64,000 bases of DNA from Pyrenopolyporus hunteri (Eukaryota; Ascomycota; Sordariomycetes; Xylariales; Hypoxylaceae): the NCBI GenBank assembly GCA_902806595.1, contig CADCXC010000011.1:930001-994000 (forward strand). The letters run 5' to 3'. Made by a program: the position numbers and the translations under genes. Below are positions 12,193 through 23,409 of the stretch, piece by piece; the first letter of the stretch is position 1, and each line of letters begins with the position of its first letter. Under the pieces are notes generated by a model. It saw only the letters and a list, made by a program, of their open reading frames with translations. It did not search any database and was not told the origin of the DNA.

Positions 12193-13749
12193 TTATAGGG
12201 TACCGTCAGGGGGGCGTCTATCTCGGGGTTGTACTTCAACAGCCGGCGCTGCTTGCTCCGCATTGTCAAAGACCCGGCATGGTTCAGAGGCCCTGACGTT
12301 TTTGTTGAAGTCGCACTCTTCCATCTTCATAATGTCGTCCTTGCGCTGAACAGCGGGCCAATCCTTGTTGCCCGAATCTGCAGCTTCCTCGGCCTCTGCT
12401 AGCCACTTACGCCATTGCGGCGTGTCAGGGGCGGCGCCACTCCTGTGAACCCAAGCGGTGCGCTTGGTCGCGCGGACGGCGTACCACATCGTGCGGGTGT
12501 AACTTGCGACGCCTTCCCGCGGGTCGTCGTTGTTCTTTTCGTGGGCCTTTTGAGAGTCTTCGGGGGTAATATCCTCGATCTTATAGCGGCTCAAGTCCCA
12601 GAAATAGCGTTTCGGTAACAAGCCCATGGCCCAGTAGAGCCCATTCAAGACAATGTAACTGGCACCGATGAAAACCTGTGACCACCACTTGCAATTGCCC
12701 AAGAGAATGACAGACACCATCAGTAAACATGTTCCAAGGCCCATAAGCGCTCTGTATGCGCGTCCGCTAACGTGATATTCGCATTCTTCAGTGCCGGAGT
12801 AGAGCTCACGCGCTACTTCTTCGGTACATTTTATAAGGAGGAAAGCACCTTCACGTGTGCGGATTATCACGTCCCCAGCAGGGACTACATTGTTGTGGCG
12901 TCGACTCATCAGGATGGGCTTCCACCACGAAGCCCAACCGACTATAGAACTGGCGAAGGAGACGAGGGACACGGCAAGGATGGCCGTCCCGTCTTGAAGA
13001 TAGGCCGCGAAGCCGATAATACCGAACGTCAACAAAACGGAGAAGAGCGAGACCAGGTGCACAGGAGAAGATAGGGTAGCAGGGACTGCAGGTCGTTTGC
13101 TGTTATTTGCCAACGTCGGATTGGCTGCGAAGTCCTGAACCTTCTCCTTAAACGTCGGGCGTTTCCTGATTCCTGGGATTGGTCCGGCCTCGACGTCGTT
13201 GCTCCACGACTTGTCTCCCGTCCCGCTCGACGCACGTTTATCGGAGTCCTCCGGTGGCGGTAGCCTACGGGGTGAGGCGAGGGCGTCCCCGTGCGAACGT
13301 TTTCGTGAAAAGAGGCCAGTCCCTCTCTGGAGCAGACGTGGGACCTCGGCGCCGTCGACGCTATTACGATCGGTATGCGTTATCTTCAGAACCCGGAAGG
13401 CGAATGGCTGCAGCTCATCGAGGGGATGGATAATGTTGGCGAAGAAGCCCACGGTATCGAGCACAACACCACTATAGACGCCCGTCATCTTAGCCGTTGT
13501 CTCGGGAAGGCGAACAGGACGAGAAGGCTTCAGGAAAGCTTGCGGGGCGGGAATGATGCGCGGGAAGAGGCAGATGATGCTGGCAGTGATAGTCTGGCAA
13601 TGCTCTGCCACAGACGACTCGCCAATGACGGCGAGCAAGGTGACAACATCGAGACGCCAACCCCAAGGACCTTCAGCACCGTTGATATCAGAGGAGAACC
13701 ACTTGCCCGCCGTGGACCTGCCGAGACCGGGATCATCGCCGCTGGCCAT
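12193..13749 (-). CDS. four-helix membrane protein, fungal family of unknown function
   Basis: A 518-residue intron-less frame with an ATG start. Hydrophobic segments lie at about residues 230–250, 256–276, 334–351 and 358–378, giving four predicted membrane helices. The first 220 residues contain a conserved-looking opening (WRLDVVTLLAVIGESSVAEH) and a basic, Ser/Pro-rich linker. Between helices 2 and 3 is a hydrophilic domain of about 55 residues, and a 140-residue hydrophilic tail follows helix 4. No transporter or enzyme signature is visible. The architecture resembles conserved hypothetical proteins of filamentous fungi, but I know no function. It stands alone between two large spacers. 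Confidence 0.8.
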   Translation of the reverse strand: MASGDDPGLGRSTAGKWFSSDINGAEGPWGWRLDVVTLLAVIGESSVAEHCQTITASIICLFPRIIPAPQAFLKPSRPVRLPETTAKMTGVYSGVVLDTVGFFANIIHPLDELQPFAFRVLKITHTDRNSVDGAEVPRLLQRGTGLFSRKRSHGDALASPRRLPPPEDSDKRASSGTGDKSWSNDVEAGPIPGIRKRPTFKEKVQDFAANPTLANNSKRPAVPATLSSPVHLVSLFSVLLTFGIIGFAAYLQDGTAILAVSLVSFASSIVGWASWWKPILMSRRHNNVVPAGDVIIRTREGAFLLIKCTEEVARELYSGTEECEYHVSGRAYRALMGLGTCLLMVSVILLGNCKWWSQVFIGASYIVLNGLYWAMGLLPKRYFWDLSRYKIEDITPEDSQKAHEKNNDDPREGVASYTRTMWYAVRATKRTAWVHRSGAAPDTPQWRKWLAEAEEAADSGNKDWPAVQRKDDIMKMEECDFNKNVRASEPCRVFDNAEQAAPAVEVQPRDRRPPDGTL

Positions 13750-15170
13750 CGTTTATACTTCTGCGAGACGGTTCGTTGGTAAATAGGTTCGGACGGTGGG
13801 GAAAGGAATGCGGCAAAAACGAGTTGCGTGGAGCCAACGATAGGGTTAAGTCGGGGTTTGGGGTTCGATCGAAGTGGATTGGACGGGAACTAATGGTATT
13901 CTAGCAGATGAGATTTGGGTCGATTGGATTCGAGTGAGTTTAGTAAATGAGGAAGCGTAAGTCGTATTTGGCAGAAGATATCATTATATACACTACCTAG
14001 ACAGGTAGATAACAAGACGGAAGAAGTGAGGGAGACGATCAACAACGATGAAAAAAATATACGACGGGACGGGGAGGGAGACCGGAGGCTGAAAATGGAA
14101 ATCCTTGTTCGCGGTTTGACAGTTCCAAAGATATTGGAGTTGGGTCGATCCCTGCCCGCTATGGGCCCCTTTGAATCCCCGGGACTCGTGATTGGCCGAG
14201 TATTCGTGTCCCACTATATCTTCTTTGGCTCTGGGTAAGCGTGCCATGATAGTGTGTCGCATATCAGGGTCCTTAGCGTAGCGTTAGCCGCCGCGGGCCG
14301 CATACAGTAGGTACCTACCTCCCCACCTGCCTGGGTACAATACCTACAATATAATGCCTTACGCAAGCAACCCGTACTTGTCGCAGCATCTACCTACCTA
14401 GGTACCCAAGTGCTAGTTTTTACTCAAATGTACCTACTCAGGGAAGTACGCAGGTAGGTACCTACATACTTAGGTGATACCGAGGGCATATATGTATTGC
14501 TTAGGTAGTGTGCTGGCATGCGACTACTGGCAAACAAGCCCATACTTGGTACTTACCTAGCTCCATTTCGTCGATTGGGTTGAAGAATAGGTACGTAACT
14601 GAGACAATCGACAATCCACGCTCCGCCGGCCCAGGCCCCCCAGATGACCCTCCAAGAAGTCGCCCTCATAGCCTCCTTTGGCTTCAGCCGCCTTGCTGCG
14701 CATTGCTATTACGTTAATGCTGTGTTATCCAGGGAGGCAACCTCTCTCATGCGAGTATTGGCGGGAAATACATCATGGCAGAGGCAAACAACTCACGAAA
14801 TTTATATTAATATGGTTCACGGTAGGCAGGCTTACGCATATCTGGGTATATGTTAGGTAACCCATTCGACCACTTATCATACAGGATTGTTTTCTTCTAT
14901 TTACGTCTTCAGGTATCAGAAAATAAAGAAAAAAGAAAGGGAAAAGCCAGTGCTGCATTGATAGTCCCTCGCCTAAGGGAAAGAGCCTGCTAATATCCAT
15001 ACCCTCGACTCCGCACGCGACGACGCAGACCTCCCGCCACCGAGCCTCGCGCCATTTGAGGTATCATAATTCATAAAACACTGCTTCCGTATCGACGCCC
15101 AAACCGTACACCGAAAAGCAGAAGCGTCTCGAATCCGCCCCAATGCGTCATGTGCGCTGTCAATACGCAT
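13750..15170. other. intergenic region rich in TAGGTACCTA motifs
   Basis: No coding exon recognised. Between 14309 and 14475 there are many copies of GGTAGGTA/TACCTACC and the palindrome TAGGTACCTA, interspersed with unrelated sequence. The left end is presumably the promoter of the membrane protein gene, and the right end the 3' region of the deaminase gene. Confidence 0.5.
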
Positions 15171-17454
15171 CTATAGCTTGAACCGAGCCTCGCGCGTTTC
15201 CCGATTCTTCTCGATATTTCTTAGCCTATCGAGCCTTGCCAGATGACCGGTAGGTGGTTGCCCAAGTAGTTGAGGAATGAATTCGTCGTTCCATCGTCTT
15301 TCCCACTCCACCAGAATGCGCTCGCGTTCCACTGTGCTTAAGCACGAATGATCAATACTCCATCTTGCAAGTTGACGCCAGCCGTACAGATTCATATTCC
15401 GGTTTCCAACCATAACTTCGTAAAAGTCGTGCGATAACGTAGACCTTAAATAAAACGTAAGCATGACTACCCCGCCATGTTAAAGGCTTGAGGACTTACC
15501 TGAAGAGGGTGCCATTATCGCTGTTCAACGTACAGTGAACCTCGTAGGCAAGTAGCTTGTAAATACGGTGTTTATCCATATGCTCGACTAGACCGAGGAT
15601 CATATTCGAGATAGGACAAGCCTCAACACAGACGTTATTAGTCTTCATCTGCTCCATGATTTCTGGCTTTTCCGGTAAAGCGTAGCCGTGGCCGATTCGC
15701 TTAGCGCCGAGATCAAGCGCGCATTCGAGGTTACCCTCGATATCGTCGGGAGTCTCGCCGCAGTGGAATAAGAACGGAATTTCGACTTGTTCCTTGCGAC
15801 AGTCCTCTTGGAACTGCCTAAATTCTTCCTCGAAGTACCTTAGTGGGTACCGTTTATCATAAGCTTCTTCGCCTACGAGATCGAAGCCGGCGATGTACTG
15901 CGGCCATCGCTTCTTCATCTGTATGCATTCATCCAAGGCCTCCTTTACCATAGGCTTTGAAAAAGATCGAGGTGTGCAATAGATGATCTTCATCCCGCCA
16001 AGGGAAGGTCTGTGGGTATTTCCGCATGGAATGTCGGAGCCGTTTGCATATATTGGTTTATCTTCCGGACCCAACATTCTGTTCTCTATAATTTGTCCGT
16101 GTTCATCCATGTCTCCGATATCCTTCATGAAATTCTCATATTCTTCGATAATGATCTCCATTAGGCCGAAGTTGTTGACGCCTTTCGACCCGTCGTCTCG
16201 GAGGACCTGATTGCTTTTCATGAAATTTGGCCGAATTTCCGCATACTGAACATTCTCCCTGACAAATTCCTCTAAGCACTTCCTAGTATATGCTCTGAAC
16301 GCCTTTTCGTAATTGAACAAACCCTTCATCATTCTTGTGCGTCCATTAAACTTCTCCCATGCCCTATAGGTTGGTTAGCTAGATGTATTATGGGGAGTTC
16401 ACGGTGTAAGATACCTTGCTGCTCTCTCCCGAGCATCTTTGTACCGGCTGTTCTGGAAATTGACTTCGATATCCCTAGGCCACTTCGCTTCCTCGATGAG
16501 CTTTTGTTTCTCTTGTGCCTCTTCCGTTCCGGATTTCCGTTTCTGTTCCGATGGTTCATTCGTAGTATGGAATATTAGATCGATTTGTTCCTTATGAAAC
16601 ACAAGTTTGCTAATAAGCCACTCGTCGCATTCCATGTCCATCTCCCAAACTGCGGACTCGGCTGACCCTATCTGGTCCTCGTTTTGAGGTTTATAACCTC
16701 GCCTCGCCGTCCGCTCCTTACCCCACATATCGCGGAAATATTGGTAGCGCATGAGCTGGCAGGGTTCGTAGTTGTCATGGAATAGGTTTGGCCCTCTTGG
16801 GTCCTCGGAAGACAATTCCCGTTCTTGAAGAATCAAGTCCCCAGCCAGGTCCTTGAGCGTGGCCCTAATATCCCGAAGCGTAAACACGATCTCACAATTA
16901 TCGAAATCATGTTTGGACCGGAGCTTATGAGTAGGGCTCGAGATGTACATATTCGGCATTTCTTTGGCTATATCCAAAAGAAACTTGGGAAGGAGGGTGG
17001 AATTAAAATGGAGATGGAGGTGCGCCCCTTTGGGCATATCGCGCGCGACCTTCAGCAGATGAGTCTCCTCGATTATATGTACATTCCGAGAGAAATGATC
17101 CTCAGCAAAATGTGGCCGTGGTTGCCCATCGACTCCTATGAGGTATGAACTCCTGCGATATAACTGGTCGTCGGCCTGCCGTTTTTGCAGCAGAATTTCA
17201 TTCGCGGCTTTCTCTTCCAAGCTGGCATGCGCCGTCATCTCATTCTGGAAATGGAGCTTGAGCGGAGCCCCGCCCTCGTGCTTGCGCCGGGACCTGGGGA
17301 TCTCGAAAGACGGGTTTGGCGACTTGCCGGTCATTTTGTCGAGTATCCTACGTAGACACGATAATCTAGAAGGTTTTTTGCGTGTAGGGTCGTCGGTGGT
17401 TTTCTCATGTTGGTCGGCACCGTCGTCTTTATAAGTACTACGAGAAGTATCCAT
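15171..17454 (-). CDS. ADGF/ADA2-like adenosine deaminase family protein
   Basis: Exons 16415–17454, 15500–16363 and 15171–15444 join in frame to 725 residues; the introns are 51 and 55 bp. The frame can be extended upstream only to a GTG, so the ATG at 17454 is taken as the start. Family motifs appear in order: the metal-binding HxH in KGAHLHLHFNSTLL, FHCGETPDD with its catalytic Glu, the metal-ligand motif IGHGYAL, EACPISN, and SDNGTLF near the C-terminus. Family members hydrolyse adenosine or related purines to the 6-oxo product with a bound zinc. Two oddities: the usual Asp-Asp pair reads Asp-Asn here, and there is no signal peptide although animal ADA2/ADGF proteins are secreted. The first 110 residues are basic and Lys/Asp-rich. 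It may therefore be intracellular and act on a different purine or amine. Confidence 0.88.
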
Positions 17455-20400
17455 CGGCGCATACACATAAATGCGTGGCGCGCCAACATGAACAGCTGTG
17501 CGCCCAAGACGGTAGTTGATCACCTATTATAAAGGATACCCTGGAATGCGAGCTAGGTGAGTTAGGTGAAACTCGAAGCTACTATGGGACCGGCGAGGCT
17601 GAGCTGGAACGTGAGTGATGTGAGTGTGAAGTTGTAAGAATACATTGTACGAAGAAGGGTCTCGTGGGGAATCAATTTAGCCCGGCTCGCTGGAACCTAT
17701 TCACTGGACCCCCAGCTCCCAAAGGCCAAGCCTCTTTGGGTAGGTATGTAGGTAGGTAGGTAGGTACCTACATATGTAGCGTATCGTCTAATGCGCTGGA
17801 GATGTATGTATTATACAAATACAATACGATAGGTCCTGTGGCTAGGGTCTTAGCGCGCAATCCGTACCTGCCTATGTAGAATGGTACTTATAGATACGGC
17901 TAACCCATGTATATCTGGAGTACATTTTAGACGTTTGTCATGAATCCTGACCAGCTTTTCCGTGTCTAGATACAAGTATGTACACCTATCACATTTGTTC
18001 CCGCGTCTTAGTCAAGTATATATGCACGTACCTAAGCGCTTATCAGAGACACCGGATGCGTTGAATCCATGGCACGACACCTATTAGGTAATGTATAAGT
18101 ACCACCTAATCTACCTACCTAGACATGTACCGCTCGGGGTAAGAAAGCGGTTTAGATCAATGGCTGATTTACGGGCTGACTGCTTCTTTTTCCTGTCCGT
18201 CATTCTTCTTTTTCCTCCATCCTTGAAATTCTAGATGTTTGTTTTCGGCGTCACTTATCACATCTGATCGCCCCAAGGTGCACGGGACATCTATATACCT
18301 AGTCATATACCCAGTAGCAAACATTTATATCACCTCCCTTGCTTGCTCATACCCTAAGTTCAACTTCCATCAGTTCACATGAGGGCCATATGGGTATGCC
18401 AACAATGCCAAACCTAGCTATCTATGCCTCCTAACGTCGCTCCTACGAGGCCCGATTATGTGCGCTTTCTCGTTTAGGTCCAAGAGCTCCTGCGCAAGCC
18501 ACCAACAGAGCCGTCCCTACTCGCTTGCTGGGCCCTTCTATGTGGGCGGGTAAATCTTAGTTTGTTTCTCTACCCATCCCATACTCACCGTTTTGCTAAG
18601 CCACTAGATGCACCTCTGACGTTGCAGAATGAGGCTAGCAGGCTGTAGCAGCATCTCGACGAAAGGACGTGAAGTGGAAAAAAAATCGTTCGTTGTATAT
18701 TGACTATGGGGTTCGCTAACTATATCCCTGACTCTTTCTTCACTGACTACCTATACTCTAGAAAAACCAGTGCCTCAAAAAGGAGCCGTTTTAGGGTCAA
18801 ACAACCAGGTGATCCCAGGCTATACACTAGGCACCATCCCCCAAGAGGCACCAATAGCTCCAGAGTTGGTTTGCTATGAAGTTTAACAGCCCCATTATCT
18901 TCCGGGATCTGTAGATAGGGAGCGCTACCTCTACTCAGGTACGATTCATGAGCCTCTAGAAGACTATAGTATAACATCAGCCTCGCAGCACCATATCGGC
19001 TGGTTTTTCTCGGTGCCATATCTCTGAATTGCATCGTTTTAGCCTCCCGAGACCCGAACCTCGCTTATTTTGACTTCCTTTGTGACCTACTGGAACTGCG
19101 CCACTCGGTACCCATAGATTTCAGGGGTCTGGTTGATGAAGAATTCTGCTACAGATGTTACATGGCATACCGTTATACCTTCTCCACCTCCGTACTCATA
19201 TCCTACGACATATAAGTATGTATCCCTAGGATGGGATACCAATAACCGGCTTGGGAAGCCTTACGAAGCGACTCGGAGGATTCGTCTAAGCCAATATACG
19301 ACATTGGACGGGCCTCTCCACAAACAGCATCATCGTCACAACGGTACGGAATCGATAATTTGCCGCTTATCTCGTAGGGCCCTAGTCCATACGACTATCT
19401 CCTCTGCCACACCTTAGTATGTTCTTCTACGACATTCATCGTCACTGTCTAGGTACCGCTCCTATACCGCGCTGGTACTGCAGGGAGTTTTAGAATATTT
19501 CGAGTCAGTCAGTTGGTTAGGTACTTTACAGCCTGCTTAGACGGGCACCTGACCGCAGCACATACAACTCATACCCTTATATGACCGATGCAAGTCGCGC
19601 GATCAGTTAGTCACGAGGAGATTGTCTTGTCAAATGGAAGCACGCCGCCATTACTTAGGTCCGGGCCTACCTTGATGGTAGACGTGAGACTAGAGCGTCT
19701 AATACCTGTGCTTAGGTACCCAGGTTTACACGGAGCTACGGACTCTCGGGTTTAGAAGTGTCGGCCTGAACCGGGAGTTCAATTAATTATCATTCCCAAC
19801 GTTCAGAGTACCCGAGTAGCGAGCCAAGGACACCGCCAACTTGGATCTGTTTGCGAAACCGCTTTACGGATCCTTGCTAATCATATCTCACCAATTGCAG
19901 GATCACCGATCTAACTCTTCGATGCTAAAGAGATCATCCCATGTACTCCCGGGACGGAACCCAGCTACATAATGTACCTGTGCGCTCACCGCTTACATGT
20001 ACGGGATCCGATATCGAACTCAGGAGGCTGTGCTCATCCGCAGCCCCACCATCACGACTGTGGTGGTTTGTTGAGAAAAAGAACTTTTAGGCAGAACCGG
20101 TAATTCTGATCAATCAGCCTCACGATAGTTGCTACTGATTTATATGAATCTGGAGATCTAGCGAAGTGTGCGGTATGCTGATGTGCTTTGCTTGTGTCTG
20201 CTATCAGGACGCCTGGATGATGTACTCTCGACCCTTACTTCACTCAGCGGGTACCCAATGAAGCATTGACAAGTCACGCAAGTAGGTAGGTAGGTAGATA
20301 ATACGAATGGGGCTGGGGTGAGATAGAAATAATCAATCGGACGAGGCACTCTCTACTTCGGATTTAGTGAGATTGCTGCTGGTCTCATCAAAAAGGCGGC

Positions 20401-20707
20401 AGAGATCGATGCTGCATTGTCAGATAGGTAGGACTACATTCCTTCATTTGCTATCTAATGTCTGTTCTCGTCCTCTTAGCTTCGCCCGCCTAGAGCGCGA
20501 TCCTCTCAAATTTAAGATATCTTGTTGATGGAAATGCATTGGCTCTCTATGTAAGACCACTAAACTTCTTAACAATGGTATCAAACAAAACAACAGCAAT
20601 CATGTCCCTCGGCGCGTACGCGAAAGACTATCAACAAAAGTAAATTCATGCAAGCCCCCAAAGAGTAAGCCTAGCCTCGAGAGCGTGGGTATCCCGCTTC
20701 GTGCGAA
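17455..20707. other. 3.2 kb gene-poor spacer
   Basis: AT-rich DNA with no exon I can support. A GGTA tandem run lies at 17741–17770 and another at 20280–20300. A minus-strand frame at 18747–19034 is open for about 95 codons but matches nothing I know. A short inverted repeat (CCACCA…TGGTGG) lies near 20045–20065. No tRNA or 5S rRNA gene was recognised. Confidence 0.45.
17741..17770. repeat. GGTA tandem repeat ending in TAGGTACCTACAT
   Basis: About five direct GGTA units running into the palindromic TAGGTACCTA core that recurs throughout the intergenic DNA of this window. Confidence 0.75.
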
Positions 20708-20896
20708 TTAGCCGAAACGAACACGCTTCTCCGCCTTCTTTGAATTACGGTCAAACTTGTTAATAGGTTTCTTGCCCATTTTGTTTTGACGGGGTGTGCG
20801 GGGAGTCTGGGGCGCGTTCGGTTGACCTGTATTCTTCCCCTTATTCGAAGCCTTAGGAGACTCCTCGGGTGACTTGCCACTAACTCGCGACTTCTA
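20708..20896 (-). other. in-frame 61-codon extension after the SRP40 stop
   Basis: Directly after the TAG at 20894–20896 the same frame stays open for 61 codons to a TAA at 20708–20710. It encodes a very basic Lys/Pro/Ser/Thr tail containing QTPRTPRQNKMGKKP and ending KKAEKRVRFG, with many AAG lysine codons like the gene itself. It could be a readthrough extension, a tail joined by alternative splicing that uses the CTAG at the stop as a 3' splice site, or a former C-terminus cut off by a nonsense mutation. Confidence 0.5.
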
Positions 20897-22264
20897 GTCA
20901 TCGAACTTAATGCTGCGGCTCTGGTGGATGTCCAGAGGACCACCCTTGTAGCTTCCGCGCTTCTTCTTATTCTTTTCCTTGGTGAAGCCCTTGCCTTTGG
21001 TCACGATAAGGTCTTGGTGGGCTTTCTCGCCGTATCCGTGTGAGACGTAAGCGTTAGAGGCCAATCTTGGGTCGATGGAAACATCGTTGCGAATGCGGGA
21101 GAAGGGTTGGTTCTGAGTTTTGGCTGTCTTAGCTCCGTTCTTCCCCCGGTTATTCGCCTTAACCGAGAACGGGTCGGGGGGAAGAGGGGGGTGAGAATCG
21201 GATGTAAACTCGGGTGAGGCCTTCAGCGTCGTAGAACTATCTGAACCGGCCCCGTTTGAATCTTGACCTTTGGTAGGCTGCCGTGACTTTTCGTTACCCG
21301 ACTCGGATTCGGATTCGGATTCGGAGTCGGAGTCGCTAGAAGACTCAGATTCCGGCAAGGGCACTTCAGCAGCTACCTTCAAATCCACCTTCGGTTCCGC
21401 GTCGGACTCAGAGTCTGACTCGTCAGATTCTGAGTCGGAACTAGAGGAAGAGTCGTCGTCGGCTTGGGGTTTTCCGGCGGCCTTAGATTCGGCTTCATCT
21501 TCATCTTCATCTTCGGAGCTGTCGTCATCAGAAGACTCGGAAGAGGATGATGACGAGCTCTCTTCGGAGCTCACATCAGTCTTGGCTTTCTTGGTCTGCG
21601 GCCGTTCGTCCTCCGAGCTCGAGTCCGACATGTCTTCGTCAGAATCGGAGTCGGAGGAGCTTTCGCTTTCAGACTCCGCCTTGCGTTTCAGAGGGTTTGG
21701 GCCAGCTTTGGTAGCACGCGCGGCTGGCACAGCAGGTGTTTCCTCCTCGTCATCGCTCTCGCTCTCGCTATCACTTTCGCTTTCATCAGAGCTAGAGCTT
21801 TCGGACGAGCTAGATTCTTCAGCCGCGGGCGCGTCGTCCATGGCAACGTCTTTGGAATCATCGCTATCGCTGTCGCTGTCGCTGTCGCTGTCCGAGCTTG
21901 AGTCGTCGCTACTATCGCTACTGCTACTAACTTTGGTGATCTTCTGAATAGGATCTTCCTTGGCGAGGACGGGCGTGTTCGCCTGGCTCGAAAACGTCTT
22001 CCACGTCTGGAACACGCTGACTAGGGAATGATGTTCTTTATCCTTCTTCTTCCCGGCGCTTTGCTCTTTCCAACCCTTCTTTGCTCTGTGCTTCTGAAAT
22101 TCGCGATGGGCGTTATCGAAGCCTTGGTCGGATAAGAACGACTCGACTAGGTCCATGAGCTGATTGGGCGGCGCTTCTGCCTTGCTGGCAGGCTTAGAAC
22201 TAGAAGAGGCTGTCTTCGCAGGCGCAGCTGCTGCTTTGACGTCCTTTTGGCTCTTCTTCGCCAT
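20894..22264 (-). CDS. SRP40: SRP40/Nopp140-like nucleolar phosphoprotein
   Basis: A single-exon frame of 456 residues from the ATG at 22264, chosen because of its good context (ACAATGG) and because the LisH domain follows closely. An in-frame ATG at 22387 would add 41 residues. Residues about 33–62 form a LisH dimerisation motif (LVESFLSDQGFDNAH). Residues about 100–370 are an extreme Ser/Asp/Glu tract with many casein kinase 2-type sites. The last 70 residues are the SRP40 C-terminal domain (FSRI…GKGFTKEKNKKKRGSYKGG…IKFDD). Family members shuttle between nucleolus and cytoplasm and chaperone snoRNP and ribosome assembly. The acidic tract is encoded by hexanucleotide-like repeats, so its length may vary between strains. 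An open, coding-like extension follows the TAG stop (separate entry). Confidence 0.92.
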   Translation of the reverse strand: MAKKSQKDVKAAAAPAKTASSSSKPASKAEAPPNQLMDLVESFLSDQGFDNAHREFQKHRAKKGWKEQSAGKKKDKEHHSLVSVFQTWKTFSSQANTPVLAKEDPIQKITKVSSSSDSSDDSSSDSDSDSDSDSDDSKDVAMDDAPAAEESSSSESSSSDESESDSESESDDEEETPAVPAARATKAGPNPLKRKAESESESSSDSDSDEDMSDSSSEDERPQTKKAKTDVSSEESSSSSSSESSDDDSSEDEDEDEAESKAAGKPQADDDSSSSSDSESDESDSESDAEPKVDLKVAAEVPLPESESSSDSDSESESESESGNEKSRQPTKGQDSNGAGSDSSTTLKASPEFTSDSHPPLPPDPFSVKANNRGKNGAKTAKTQNQPFSRIRNDVSIDPRLASNAYVSHGYGEKAHQDLIVTKGKGFTKEKNKKKRGSYKGGPLDIHQSRSIKFDD

Positions 22265-23409
22265 TGTCGTTGTCGTATCGCTTGATGGTGCGGGTGTAGA
22301 GGAGATATTAGAATTATTGCTGAACAGCCAAGCAGGGGGACCTTGAGAGGGTTTATGAAGAGGTTGAGGGCGAGGATCGCTGGACATAACCTCAGGTTTG
22401 AGTAATAACTCAAGGCAGGTAGGTAATTCCTGCCTGAAGAAAGGTGAGTCTTCTTCTGATTTGGGCTATGGAAGAAAAAAAAAACAAGAAAAAAAGAAAA
22501 AAATCGTGAGCTTGCGCTTCCCGCAAAAAAAAATTGTGGATCGCGACGCGGGTCCCTCTTTTCTGCCAATGGCTTTTCGCCCACCCCAACAGTACGTACC
22601 CCTCTATCGATTGAGGGCCGCGTTTCTGGGGAGAAGTGGGGTGGAGCTCTAGCTGAATTGACGAATTAGACTCAAGAGACTCTACACAGAATAGTAACTA
22701 ACACTTATACCATGAGCTATTATCCTTTAATATTCTTCACTAAGATAGGTATTAGTTTAAATAAGGTTAATTCCTTTGCCTGAAACTAGGATGACTATTA
22801 ATAAGATTCATCTTGCCTTAGGTATACCTTTTATTAGATCATCTAGATCATTAATGATACAACTACAAAAGCTCTAACAGCTGTTATTTAGATAAGATAC
22901 GTACCTAGGTACCTTTCATTCAATTTATATCTCCATACAACGAAAAACACCGGTTTGGTTTCATACTTGAATATAACCTAGGAGGTAGATTCGTATGGAA
23001 TGACATGTTTAGTTCCACTTTTTCGGGCAATATGAACACTTACAAGTGATGGGGGTATCTAGGTCGCATCTGCTTTTATGTAAGGTAAGATACCTGAGGT
23101 ACGTAGAGACTTACGCAGCAGGTATATTGTATGGTTTACAACCAGCCTGTAAGATTCCCTTACAGCAGGACCACTGCCACTGGCAGCGCAGGTTGGGCGT
23201 TCCATCAGAACAAAGAGAAATGGGCCCGTACATGTAAGTTAGGTACAATACGGTACTTCGGCCTTCATCTGAAAGCCGACTTAATAAATTCTTCGGCGCA
23301 CCTACGCATCTTTTTCTTTTCAGCTCCGTAGCCTTTCGTCCTATTCTCACTTCTTCAACTTCAGGACTTAGTATAGCCTGGCTAGACAGAAATCGTATAT
23401 TCCGCTAAG
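22265..23409. other. intergenic region between SRP40 and PEX11 (divergent promoters)
   Basis: A head-to-head promoter region. Near SRP40 there is an A-rich patch at 22467–22535. From about 22640 to 23000 the sequence is strongly AT-rich with TTAAT-type words and no frame of note. The right end contains a likely 5' untranslated region of PEX11 (CT-rich near 23300–23360). Confidence 0.5.

Noticed and set aside
19975..20070. Inverted repeat and GTTCGAT-like words, possible tRNA or 5S rRNA gene
   Set aside because: No cloverleaf could be traced and the conserved 5S internal promoter words are missing. Only a short hairpin remains.
21270..21947. 225-codon plus-strand frame rich in Ser, Glu and Leu
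   Set aside because: It is the complement of the Ser/Asp-rich repeat tract of SRP40.
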